From positions 278,233 to 301,114 of the forward strand of contig MU646792.1 of the NCBI GenBank assembly GCA_026770585.1: a stretch of DNA of 22,882 nt, written 5' to 3'. The first letter of the stretch is position 1. Every line of letters starts with the position of its first letter. Origin of the DNA: Baffinella frigidus. Its lineage: Eukaryota > Cryptophyceae > Cryptomonadales > Baffinellaceae. The translations under genes and the position numbers were made by a program. The notes under the pieces are model-generated. The model made no database searches and was not told the origin of the DNA. It saw only the letters and a program-made list of their open reading frames with translations. Positions 8,301 to 15,787 of this stretch are shown piece after piece.

Positions 8301-8765
8301 CACCTTGGTTGGTTCGCGCGTTCTGAGTTCTGGCTGAGACCAGAATTATGAGTTCTGAGTCCTGATTTCTGAGGTCTGGGTCCTGTGTTCTGAATTCCGA
8401 GTTCTGAGCTCTCAGCTCGGAGGTCTGAGGTCTCAGTCTGAGCTCTGAGTTTTAAGGTCTGAGTGCTGAGTGCTGAGCTCTGAGCTCTGAACTCTGAACT
8501 CTGAACTCTGAATTCTGGGTTGGTTGGCGTGTGACAGGCCCACATCGCTCAACGCTCCAGCCTCTGAAACCGAGCTATGCGGGGGGGGTGCAAACCCCTA
8601 AACCCTAAACCCTAGACCCTCAACCAGGTGTATGCGGTGCGGCCCTCGTGGATCACGGAATCAATCGCGGCAGGCCGGCGGCTGAGCGAGAAGGAGCACC
8701 GAAGCTTGGTGGACGATTCCCAGGGAACGCTCGACACCCTCGTGACCTTGCCGCAGGAGCCGTGA
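5380..8765 (+). CDS. REV1: REV1-like protein, BRCT region, four exons; polymerase core not found
   Basis: Exons are 5380-6021, 7784-7856, 8102-8217 and 8628 to about 8762; the first three total 831 nt and keep frame. The ATG at 5380 is the first after an in-frame TGA at 5329. Exon 1 carries a nuclear-signal-like PKKKRRV near residue 13, then the pre-BRCT segment YYEMRNAKLAENG and PPQIFRG. Exon 2 continues VHAYFNGTKGRHSAMH and LTKLLQLHG, exon 3 MWMLSKTQTTHLIC, and exon 4 VYAVRPSWITESIAAGRRLS. This matches the REV1 BRCT pattern IFxGVxxYxNG...LxxLHGG...THxI...VxPxWIxxSIxAGxxLS. In known REV1, the BRCT domain helps recruit this deoxycytidyl transferase and translesion scaffold to damaged DNA and PCNA. 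Exon 4 reads to a TGA at 8763, exactly at the edge of a MITE-like element. No catalytic motifs follow in the window, so the gene is truncated, a pseudogene, or continues through unseen exons. Possible donors are TTG|GTGGAC (8709) and GCC|GTGATA (8762). Confidence 0.78.
6058..7780. repeat. Telomere-like CCCTAAA array forming REV1 intron 1
   Basis: The intron (6022-7783) is almost entirely degenerate CCCTAAA heptamers, C-rich in the sense strand. The longest near-perfect run is about 7519-7578. Variant blocks CCCTATA and CCCTGTA occupy 7631-7703. The array continues into the acceptor, AACCCTCAACCCAG|G, so it supplies the 3' splice site. Confidence 0.96.
6921..7000. repeat. Sixteen perfect AGTAT pentamers
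   Basis: AGTAT repeats exactly 16 times without a mismatch. It lies in REV1 intron 1, between decayed heptamers. Its perfection against an old background shows a recent expansion. Confidence 0.98.
8321..8519. repeat. Heptamer array NNCTGAG in REV1 intron 3
   Basis: About 27 units of seven bases follow the pattern TTCTGAG, GTCTGAG, CTCTGAG and CTCTGAA, with a few length slips. It is unrelated in sequence to CCCTAAA but has the same period. It is flanked on both sides by TTGGTTGG. A short CCCTAAA tract (8595-8627) follows and ends in the exon-4 acceptor CCTCAACCAG|G. Confidence 0.85.
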
Positions 8766-8872
8766 TATCCCTCAAGTGCCCATAGGGTGAATATTCACCC
8801 TAACTCGCCCTAGGCAGGTCCTAGGGCCCTACGGGTAGGGCGTATGAGCCTACTCGCCACTTAATGGATAGG
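8765..8872. mobile_element. MITE-like element, family B, copy 1
   Basis: Terminal inverted repeats match ATATCCCTCAAGTG at the left and CCACTTAATGGATA at the right. Inside is a perfect 20-base palindrome, TAGGGTGAATATTCACCCTA, and CCTAGG/GGTAGGG words shared with family A. It is 108 bp long, identical in length to the copy at 9832-9939, and carries no coding capacity. Its left edge coincides with the in-frame stop of REV1 exon 4, and its right edge abuts a family A copy. Confidence 0.7.
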
Positions 8873-8990
8873 GCTACCTCGCTCATAAGAAAGTTCCCCC
8901 CCTGTTCCTAGGACCACCATAGTGCCCGAGGCGTAGGCCTACTGTAGGGTCGTAGGGGGAGGCAGTTTCTTATGAGCGAGGTACCCCTAT
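8868..8990. mobile_element. MITE-like element, family A, copy 1
   Basis: The 25-base terminal inverted repeats, ATAGGG[CG]TACCTCGCTC then ATAAGAAA at 8868-8892 and their complement at 8966-8990, differ by one base. The interior carries the family words CCTAGGACCACCAT and GTAGGCCTACTGTAGGG. It is about 123 bp long, the same size as the copy at 10753. The ends, read through, encode RGTSLIR or SYERGTP. Confidence 0.88.
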
Positions 8991-9558
8991 ACGCGGTGGC
9001 TGGCTGACTCACGTCTGAGGTGCTGTTCGTCACCTCCGACACAACCTGATGGTCAAGAGCCAGCGCGAATTCTGAATTCCGGCGTCTGAAGGGCGAACCC
9101 ATGCGGACGGGGTAAGTCAATTACAGCTACTTAGGGACGTTTTCCCCCGATAGGACTCACGCTTGGAGCCCTTTTCCGCTGAGGCGGGCCCGTTCAGGAC
9201 CCGGTCCTTACAGGGGGGCGTGGCGGGTGTACATGTAAATGCACGTGGTGCGCTGTTAAGTGAATTAAGAAACCGGTCCAGGTTGCTCTGCAGGGGTACT
9301 TCGACTTTGAGAAACGATTCTGAAAAGAAAGGAGGCATTGGACTTTCTTACATTTTGAAAAGGGGGGGGGGTCGAGGAGCATGCATTTTTCCTGTGTTTC
9401 GTAACTTTTAAGACACGCCAAGCGAGCGTTTTCACGCGAGTTTCTCACTTGAAACGTGACCGACCCGTTGTTTGGCCCGCACGTTGCTCACCCCCCCTGA
9501 GATTGGAGCTACATGGATACCTTGCCTGAGGACGTCCGTGCTCGAGTTTCTATCGGCC
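8991..9558. other. No supported gene; remnant of a family A end
   Basis: Positions 9289-9316 (GCAGGGGTACTTCGACTTTG, then AGAAAC) resemble a decayed family A terminus, and ACGAGGTATCCCTGT at about 9661-9676 resembles the opposite end. A consensus-like GGG|GTAAGT occurs at about 9110, but no convincing exon precedes it. Confidence 0.4.
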
Positions 9559-9559
9559 G

Positions 9560-9633
9560 GCGTGTTCTTAAATAGTACCAGCGGGTTGACTCAACCTCGC
9601 GTTGAATCCTCTGGTGCTAAATTAAGAACACGC
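9560..9633. mobile_element. Small foldback element
   Basis: Perfect 12-base ends GCGTGTTCTTAA and TTAAGAACACGC bound a 74-base unit, and the pairing continues imperfectly inward (AGTACCAG against CTGGTGCT). It is distinct in sequence from families A and B and may be nested in a decayed family A copy. Confidence 0.7.
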
Positions 9634-9756
9634 AGGGTTACGGGTTCTTCTGCATGTACACGAGGTATCCCTGTGGGGTAAAATATCAACTGAATTCACT
9701 CATGTACAAGAGGCCGCACGAGGTGCGGTGCGAGCTGAGGAGAGTGTCTGGCCTCA

Positions 9757-9972
9757 GGAGCACCTCGCTCATAAGGAGCCGCCCCCCCCCCCAGGACCAC
9801 CGCAGGGCCCTAGACAGGCCTACTGCAGGGTCCTATCCCTTAAGTGACCAGGCCTCCAAATGTGGGGGTCTGAGGTCCTAGGCTGGTCCTAGGGCCCTAC
9901 GGTAGGGCGTATGAGCCTACTGGCCACTTAAGGGATAGGGGCGCGCCTCCTTACTCGCTCGGCACCCCTGTA
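9757..9972. mobile_element. MITE-like family A copy 2, interrupted by a family B copy
   Basis: Left end GCACCTCGCTCATAAGGAGC and right end CTCCTTACTCGCTCGG-CACC are a diverged inverted pair. The element is longer than its relatives because the 108-bp family B element at 9832-9939 sits inside it. Nesting gives the order of events: A inserted first, B later. Confidence 0.75.
9832..9939. mobile_element. MITE-like element, family B, copy 2
   Basis: Inverted ends CCTATCCCTTAAGTGACCAG and CTGGCCACTTAAGGGATAGG match with one mismatch. It is 108 bp, the same length as copy 1, and contains GGTCCTAGGGCCCTACGGTA. The better-matched ends suggest it is younger than copy 1. Confidence 0.85.
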
Positions 9973-10139
9973 CATCTACATGCTGAGCGAGGAATCCCTG
10001 TGCATCTACACATCTACAGGGGCGCCCCGCACGCAAGACGCACGATGCGGGAGAGCAGTGGACATCCCCGCTCCCCATCTCTCGGGAGCCTCGCCAGGTG
10101 ACACCCCCCTCCCCCCTTCCCCTTCCCCCCCCCGGCCTC

Positions 10140-10301
10140 TGCGGGGTCAGTTCCCAGCAGTGCCCCCGCCCAGAGGATGCGCTCCAGGTCCCAGGTGAGG
10201 CGGTGCGCGGGGAAGGCGTTGCCGCGCGGGACCAGCGAGAGGCCCGTCCGGGTCGCGGCCACCACCGCGCCCCCCCGCCCTGCCGCGAGTCCCCCGGAGA
10301 C
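10140..10301 (-). CDS. Candidate exon, possible propeller blade, minus strand
   Basis: On the minus strand, the acceptor AACCAG|GTC at 10301 opens VSGGLAAGRGGAVVAATRTG and then LSLVPRGNAFPAHRLTWDLE. The pattern GLA-x-GRGG-x-VVAATR loosely resembles an NHL-type beta-propeller blade. It could therefore be a downstream exon of the NHL gene at 12387-13479, separated by the array at 11404-12055. No donor or phase link was established, and the region is full of local duplications, including a copy of this exon's first 36 bases at 10451-10486. The frame then runs into poly-C. Confidence 0.28.
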
Positions 10302-10982
10302 CTGGTTGTGGCGCGCGGGGGGGTTGGTTCGTGGCAGCTGTTCTCGTGAGATTCCTAGACTTACAAGGCCTTCACGGGGAATACATGATGGTCATGTCGA
10401 TCCGTAATAAACGCACTTTTATCTTCAGGCGAGGGGGTGGAGGGAGGCAGCCCCCCCGCCCTGCCGCGAGTCCCCCGGAGACCTGGTCCACCGGAGAGAG
10501 AGAGAAACACGTTATTGAAACGAGAGGAAAACACGCGATGGAAACGCGCATGGAAACACGACAGCGTCACGCTGCACCCCATAGGGCACGAGAGGTGCTT
10601 GGGGGGCGCTGGGGGGGGGGGGGGCGTGGCAGCTGTTCTCGTGAGAGGCAGGTGACCCCCCTCCCCCGCCTTGATGTGGGTTGTCGCGGGCGGAGGGGAG
10701 TGACGTGGCCCTTTGGCAGGTGCTCTTCCCTGCGGCCTCTGCGCGACGCACCTACAGGGGCACCTCGTCCATAAGAAACCGCCTCCCCCTAGGACCCTAC
10801 AGTAGGCTTATGCCTAGGGCCCTACGGTTGTCCTAAAAGGGGGGGCGGTTTCTTATGAGCGAGGTACCCCTGTACACCCCCGCCTTGATGCGGGTTTCAC
10901 AAACAGAGGGAACCTACTGGGTGTGCGGCTGCGCTGCGCTGCTGCCGTAGTGTGGTTTTGTCGATCCGTAATAAACGCACTT
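10270..10982. repeat. Interleaved local direct duplications
   Basis: Three short segments each occur twice in direct orientation: a 36-mer at 10270-10305 and 10451-10486; CGTGGCAGCTGTTCTCGTGA at 10330 and 10625; and GTCGATCCGTAATAAACGCA at 10396 and 10960. Spacings differ (about 181, 295 and 564 bp), so the region arose by several events or by duplication followed by insertion. Confidence 0.9.
10753..10874. mobile_element. MITE-like element, family A, copy 3 (best preserved)
   Basis: Left terminus 10753-10783 begins TACAGGGGCACCTCGTCC and right terminus 10844-10874 ends GAGCGAGGTACCCCTGTA. The 31-base arms differ at about three positions. Length is 122 bp. The interior holds CCTAGGACCCTACAGTAGG and GGGCCCTACGG. 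No transposase gene is present, so any movement would need one from elsewhere. Confidence 0.9.
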
Positions 10983-11318
10983 CCCTCTCTCCTCTGGAGA
11001 TGGGGCGGAGGGGGGCAGTAAAGACACGCGGGAACGGCACGCGGGGATGAAAAGGGGGGGCGGAGGCGCACATCAGCGACGAACGCGCCGCACCACCGCG
11101 GAGCAGGTCCTTTGGGTAGACTTCGCTGCGTTGTGTCGCCTGGGGAGAACGCGTGTGAGTCTATGATATCACGTATTTGTCAAGGGTGGATACGCCTACC
11201 GACACAGAAGAGCGCTTCCCCAGGTCAGGGCCAGAAAACACGGCTAGCGCCACGCAAACAAATGCTCTGGGAGTGGTGTGGCCGACAAGAACCCATCAAC
11301 CAGTCTCATAACTACCAG

Positions 11319-11370
11319 GTGTTAAAAACTGAAACTGGCTGAAGGTGTTAACAACTAAAACTGGCTGGAG
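11319..11370. repeat. Two tandem copies of a 26-bp unit
   Basis: Units GTGTTAAAAACTGAAACTGG and GTGTTAACAACTAAAACTGG, each extended by CTG[AG]AG, lie head to tail. A partial third copy follows to about 11395. It borders the G-rich array. Confidence 0.9.
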
Positions 11371-11403
11371 GGTGAGGTACCAGTTTGTGTGCCAGTTTTG
11401 GAG

Positions 11404-12055
11404 GGGATAGGTTTAGTGAGGGTTTAGGGTGTAGGGTTGAGGGTTGAGGGTTTAAGGTTTGGGGTTTGGGGTTTGGGTTTGGGGTTGAGGGAGTAGGGTG
11501 TAGGGTGTAGGATTAAGGGATTAAGGTTTAGGGTTTGGGGCTAGGTGTTCAGGGTTCAGGGTTTACGATTTAGGGTTTGGGGTTTGGGGTTTGGGGTTTA
11601 GGGTTTAGGGTTTGGGGTTTAGGGTTTAGGGACAAGAGTTTAGGGTTTAGGGTTTAGGGTTTGGGAGTAAGGGTTTGGGGTTTGGGGTTTAGAGTTTGGA
11701 ATCTAGGGTTTAGGGTTGGGGGTTTGGGGTTTGGGGTTTGGGAACTGAGGTTTGGGGTTTGGGGATGAGGGTTTAGGGTTTAGGGTTCAGTTTTTGAGGA
11801 AGATGGTCTTGGGTTTAGGAATTAGGGTTAAGGGTTAAGGGTTTACGGTTTAAGGTTTACGGTTTACAGTTTACGGTTTACGGTTTACGGTTTCGGGTTG
11901 GGGGTTTGGGGTTGAGGGTTTACGGCTTACGGTTTACGGTTTACGGTTTAGTGTTGAGGGTTTAGGGTTTAGGGTTTAGAGTTTAGGGTTTAGGGTTTAG
12001 GGTTTAGGGTGTGGGGTTTAGGGTTTAGGGTTTAGGGTTTGGCGTTTGGCGTTTG
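11404..12055. repeat. Telomere-like TTTAGGG array, G-rich on plus
   Basis: Heptamers run continuously with variant blocks: TTTGGGG at about 11460-11600 and 11720-11770, TTTACGG at 11841-11950, and nearly pure TTTAGGG at about 11957-12040. Relative to the minus-strand NHL gene upstream the array is C-rich in sense. It lies downstream of that gene or within a late intron. Confidence 0.96.
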
Positions 12056-12130
12056 GCGTTTTTAACTTCGGCTTAAACTGGTGGCTTCATGTCAAAACCG
12101 CCAGTGTTATGGCTTTGGCAAATTTAAGAC

Positions 12131-12221
12131 TTATTGGTGGCCTTTGTGGAACTCGTCGGCCACACTAGGGGAAAGCAACCGTGCAAGCACGGCCGCAAGT
12201 GCAAGAGAGCGCTCGCTGGGC
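12131..12221 (-). CDS. Candidate terminal exon, minus strand
   Basis: A pyrimidine-rich acceptor (CTCTTGTCGGCAG|G) at 12221 opens a frame reading PSERSLALAAVLARLLSPSV and then ADEFHKGHQ to a stop at 12133-12131. It is balanced in composition and lies just before the array. It may be the last exon of the NHL gene, but the NHL exon-2 donor is not fixed, so phase could not be checked. Confidence 0.28.
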
Positions 12222-12316
12222 CTGCCGACAAGAGATGAAAAAGGCCACGCAACGGCCGGCTGGGCTGCCACCAGGAGCTCGAGACAGCTTATGTCGGGTC
12301 TGGGATGTTGGGTATC

Positions 12317-12401
12317 CATTTCGTAGGACACTACGGTAGGACATTCCATAGGACCCTACGGTAGGATGTTTTCATTCCATAGGACCCTACGATAGGATGC
12401 A
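12317..12401. repeat. Three tandem copies of a CATAGGACCCTACGGTAGGA unit
   Basis: Units of about 25-31 bp start at 12317, 12342 and 12373. Each centres on the near-palindrome CCTACGGTAGG, which also occurs inside the family A and B MITE-like elements, so this is probably amplified element interior. Confidence 0.85.
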
Positions 12402-13479
12402 TAGCGACCTAGGATTTCCCGGGGATTGAATCGATGGACGATACCCTGTAAAGTGTAGCATCTCGGGTAAAACCCGGCTTTGAAAAAAAACGATATGCTG
12501 TGTTTCAGGGTGATGGTGGTGCGTACCAGCAACGACGCCGCGCCACGCGCCAGAGCGCGCGCAGAAGCACGAGACCACGCACACGGCCGCGCTCGCGGAA
12601 GAGGAGGGCTCCTCGACCCCCGTGGCTCCACCGGGCCGGCTGCGCACCGCGGATATCGCGAGTTTGTGCGAGACCCACACGCTCTCGGAGCCAGGCGCGA
12701 TGCTGATGCCGACTGGGTCGAGCATCGCGCCGTCCACCTCCCCCAGCACGCGGCAGTTCCCCGCGATGGCTGGCCCGAGAGCGCGCACGGCGCGCCCGTC
12801 CGCGTCCCAGACCAGCACGCGCCCCGGCTTCCCGGCCACGGCGTCGACGGCGTAGACGTGTCCGCGCGCGCACGTCGCGACCCCCCGGGGTTCCCCCACG
12901 AAGGTGCTGCCCCCCGGGATGTGAGCGCCCTCCTCCTCCGGCGGAGGGGTCGCTGCGCTACGCGGGGACGTACGGGACCCGTACGTGCGCACGTGCCCAC
13001 CGTCTGCCGTCAGCTCCTGCACCCGCTTGTTGAGTCGCTCAGAGACAAAAATCCGGAGATTTTTGCCGCGGCTGGTGGCGGCCACGCTCACGGGGTGCCG
13101 TAGCTCGCCTGACGCCGATCCGTACTTGCCCAGGCTTGCCACCTGCAGCGGGCAGCTGATCTCATCACATGATCGTGTGCTCGGTCGGAAAATACGGCTC
13201 ACTCAGCAGCAGAGGAAACGGAGCTGCAGCGGGGGTTGGGATTCACCCGCGCGCCGCTGGCGAGGCTGTAGACCGCAACGAGATGAGCCTCGCTGTCCGC
13301 AACGAACAGCCTGTCGCCCGCAACTGCGACCCCTTGTGCGCCTTTCAAGACATCGCGCTGCTCCTCTTCCACGCCCCCGATCCTGCGCCGAGGCGTCCCG
13401 TACGCCGAGAGCTCGAGGACTCCCTTCTCGTTCGCCTCTGTCACGAACATAGACCCGTCCTCGCCCAGAGCCACCCATC
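12387..13479 (-). CDS. NHL-repeat / beta-propeller protein, partial
   Basis: Two minus-strand exons, 13479-13247 and 13142 to somewhere near 12650, are joined in phase 0 across a 104-bp intron (CGG|GTGAAT...TGCAG|GTGG). The product shows about five NHL-type blades: ALGEDGSMFVTEANEKGVLE, GVAVAGDRLFVADSEAHLVA, PVSVAATSRG...RIFVSERLNKRV, GVATCARGHVYAVDAVAG...VLVWDADGR, and DPVGISIAPGSESVWVSH. Such propellers mediate protein-protein or RNA binding; the partner is unknown. The frame stays open to 12387, but after SHKLAISAV the composition becomes low-complexity, so the exon probably ends there (GCG|GTGCGC is a possible donor). The first exon enters in phase 1 at AG|GATGGG; a short ATG exon at 13662-13624 with a GTGAGT donor is attractive but its phase does not fit. 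Start and end are therefore open. Confidence 0.65.
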
Positions 13480-13840
13480 CTGCGCAACACACACACGATT
13501 TACCTACCTGCGCTGAGCTCTCTCCCCTGCACACACCGCGTGCCAATGAGAAGATCCCAGTTTCGCGGTGAGACGCTGACTTGCCCAGCGGAGACCGCGG
13601 ACGACGCCTTTCTCGCGACTCACGGAGATGGACGGAAAGAGTTCGCTCTGCCCGCCCTCCATGGCCGGCCCAAACGGTTAACCTGGGGCCATCCCGCCTA
13701 AAATAGAGGGCGTCAGCAGCGGCGTGTTTTTGAATCCTTGTTCGCAGTGTTTTTTAGGGGGGGGCAGCCAAAATCTGGTTCACGGAATCCTTTAGCGAAA
13801 TCAACGAAATCAGCCCTACGTCACGCGCGCGCGAACGCTA

Positions 13841-14055
13841 ATGCGGGTGGGCACTATAATAGGGCGGTGTTTGACAGTGCTAACGCGGGTGGGTGCTGAC
13901 GAGGGTGGGTGCCGACGCACCTGGGCTCTAACGCATGTGGGTGGGCTAACAGAGAGGAGCAGTCGGCGATTAGTCAAGTCCTTGAGACCAGCCGAACACG
14001 TAGACCGTCGCATGGATAGGTGGGGTATGAGCCTGAGAGGACGACGACATGTCGG
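13841..14055 (+). CDS. Candidate first exon, plus strand, unknown product
   Basis: An ATG at 13841 opens 71 residues ending RRMDRWGMSLRGRRHVG, where CGG|GTAAGT is the best consensus donor in the window. The first half overlaps a loose repeat (GCGGGTGGGTGCTGAC-like, about 13840-13950), which weakens the case. No downstream exon was linked, though the zinc-binding ORF at 14599 lies on the same strand. Confidence 0.25.
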
Positions 14056-14598
14056 GTAAGTTAGGGACGTGCTGCCGCGCAACTGTAGGTGGAGGCGAAT
14101 CGCTAAGAGTAGCTGTACGGAGACGAGCCGCTCCCCATGTGTCTTTGCACAACTACATTATGTACAGCCTGGGGGAAACCCCTACACATCCACCTTTCTC
14201 TCTCCCTTTTGCTGATTACTGATTACTGAATTCTTTAAAGAGGGTTCGCCGTTATTGCCTAACCCGTGCCATTACCAGACTATGATCGGTCCATGTTATA
14301 CCCCGCTCAGTCTGTCTCCGAGGGATGCTCCCCGAAGATTGGCGCGGATGAAGTAAACGACGAAGAAGAAGGAGAGGTCTGGTAGGTCCACGATGGACCT
14401 ATCATTCCGGGCGAAGTCGGATCGGTGAACCGATCCAACTCAATAGGTCCACGAGTTTTGCTGGCTTTCAGGGATCGGGCCGTCCCCCTTTTGGGACCTT
14501 GCTCCTGCCAAGGACCTTAGCTCCTGCCCGGGCTACAAATAGGAGGTTGGATTTTTGGAGAAAAGCCGCACCAGAGTGAACGACCTCCATGAATCCCG
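14056..14598. other. Intergenic or intronic stretch with two perfect hairpins
   Basis: TAGGTCCA-CGA-TGGACCTA (14383-14401) and GGATCGGT-GA-ACCGATCC (14419-14436) lie 17 bases apart, and the first arm recurs at 14443-14453 (TAGGTCCACGA). No exon was recognised in the rest. Confidence 0.6.
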
Positions 14599-14922
14599 AT
14601 GTTCCCCAAGCATGGCAAATCAGCGCCCGCACCCCCCTCAAAGTCCTCCAGGCGGTCATCCACCTCCTCCATGTCCGGCTGCTGTAAGGAGTGCGAGGCG
14701 CGCTACGATGGGTCGCATCCCACATGCCAGATCTGCGGCTTTCATCTCGGTGCAGGCGTCTTTGAGGACGACACGTTGGACCTCAAGTGGGTCATGGCTC
14801 ACGTCAAGATCCGTGGGGCCAACGGCGCACGCGCGGTTCCGGTCCTGCTCCTTCACGGCAACGACACCCCGTCGACGCTACTCTCCCCACTTTCACCCCC
14901 GCCCCCGACTCCCTCGAAATGA
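14599..14922 (+). CDS. Small protein with two CxxC pairs (zinc-ribbon-like)
   Basis: The 107-residue frame from the ATG at 14599 has a Ser/Arg/Pro-rich N-terminus, then CKEC (about residue 29) and CQIC (about residue 43), separated by a DGSHPT loop. This suits a single structural zinc site. A well-composed segment follows (GVFEDDTLDLKWVMAHVKIR), then VPVLLLHGND and a Pro/Ser-rich tail. The treble of two knuckles suggests a zinc ribbon used for protein or nucleic-acid contacts; no exact family is recognised. The proline tail could be intron read-through, with GCG|GTTCCG as a possible donor. Minus-strand frames here lack comparable features. Confidence 0.5.
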   Translation: MFPKHGKSAPAPPSKSSRRSSTSSMSGCCKECEARYDGSHPTCQICGFHLGAGVFEDDTLDLKWVMAHVKIRGANGARAVPVLLLHGNDTPSTLLSPLSPPPPTPSK

Positions 14923-15626
14923 TAGAACGCTTTTGTAAAATCCGGCACACGCTCCTTTTTAAAACCCCAGTTCCATTGTCAACGCTTTCTAGTTTTGAAC
15001 CTTGTACAAGAACCTGCCGGGTCCTATTCAGCTTACGGCTTGGAAGTCATAAAGAAGTAAGCTTGGGGCTCCACTTTCTTGCGGTGCGACATATGACTCT
15101 GCTTAGCCACACAGTTCGCTACGAAGAGATTGTCGGCCCCGTTTCAGGCTGACTTCTCCTTATCTGTAGGGAACCCCCCTGTGTCCCCACAGGTTGCCTA
15201 CAGTAGGGTCCTGTGGCTTATCGCTTATGGATTATTTACGAATCCCTTCGTAGTCCGCTGCCACCGGATCTGGAAGGTAGAAAAAAAACCAACTTCGATT
15301 TGTGCGTTGCGCTCGCACAACTGATACTCAGCAAAAACTGCTATGTTACCATCCGCTCTCGTGCGGGCACGGAACGTTTGAAAAGTTAATGTCCGGAGTA
15401 GGGACATGGTTTGAGCCATTTTCAGGCGCAACTCTTTATTTCCCTTGAAAATAGTACACGACCCGTTTTGTTCGTGGTGACGCCCGTTAGGTCCTTCAGG
15501 CTCTTCGAGCTCCCAAAATAGGAGAACACCGGAACTGGTTCTATAGAAAGGCCATGCTTCCTTTCGGATCACATCAAGCCCCACTGTACAGAAGATCGCG
15601 GCAGACAGCGGCTACGGGGTATCCTC
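14923..15626. other. No supported gene
   Basis: A 119-residue minus frame (15225-15581) opens only with GTG and has no recognisable domain. Plus-strand frames are similar in quality. CCTACAGTAGGGTCCTGTGG at 15198-15217 resembles the MITE family interior. Confidence 0.4.
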
Positions 15627-15710
15627 AAACGCTTGAGCACAAACCGGTTTTGCCTATCTTTCTAAACGCTTGAGCACAAATCGGTTTTGGCTGTTTTTGC
15701 CTGTCTTTCT
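15627..15710. repeat. Tandem duplication just upstream of the F-box start
   Basis: Units 15627-15663 and 15664-15710 both begin AAACGCTTGAGCACAAA[CT]CGG and end in a CT-rich GCCT[AG]TCTTTCT. The second carries a 10-base insertion. The pair ends 77 bp before the ATG, so it may be a duplicated promoter or 5'UTR segment. Confidence 0.88.
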
Positions 15711-15787
15711 AAAAAAGAAGGCAAGTATTTTTCCCGCCTTCGACACCTGCCTGCCTGCTCGCGTCTAGCCCCTTCTTTCCTCCAACC

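Noticed and set aside
9056-9115. Exon ending at GGG|GTAAGT
   Set aside because: The donor is good, but all three upstream frames are short or interrupted and none resembles REV1 or another family.
12480-13103. 207-codon plus-strand frame
   Set aside because: Antisense to the NHL exon, with Arg/His-rich composition typical of a shadow frame.
15225-15581. 119-codon minus-strand frame
   Set aside because: It opens only with GTG and shows no domain, splice context or neighbour support; a frame of this length is expected by chance here.
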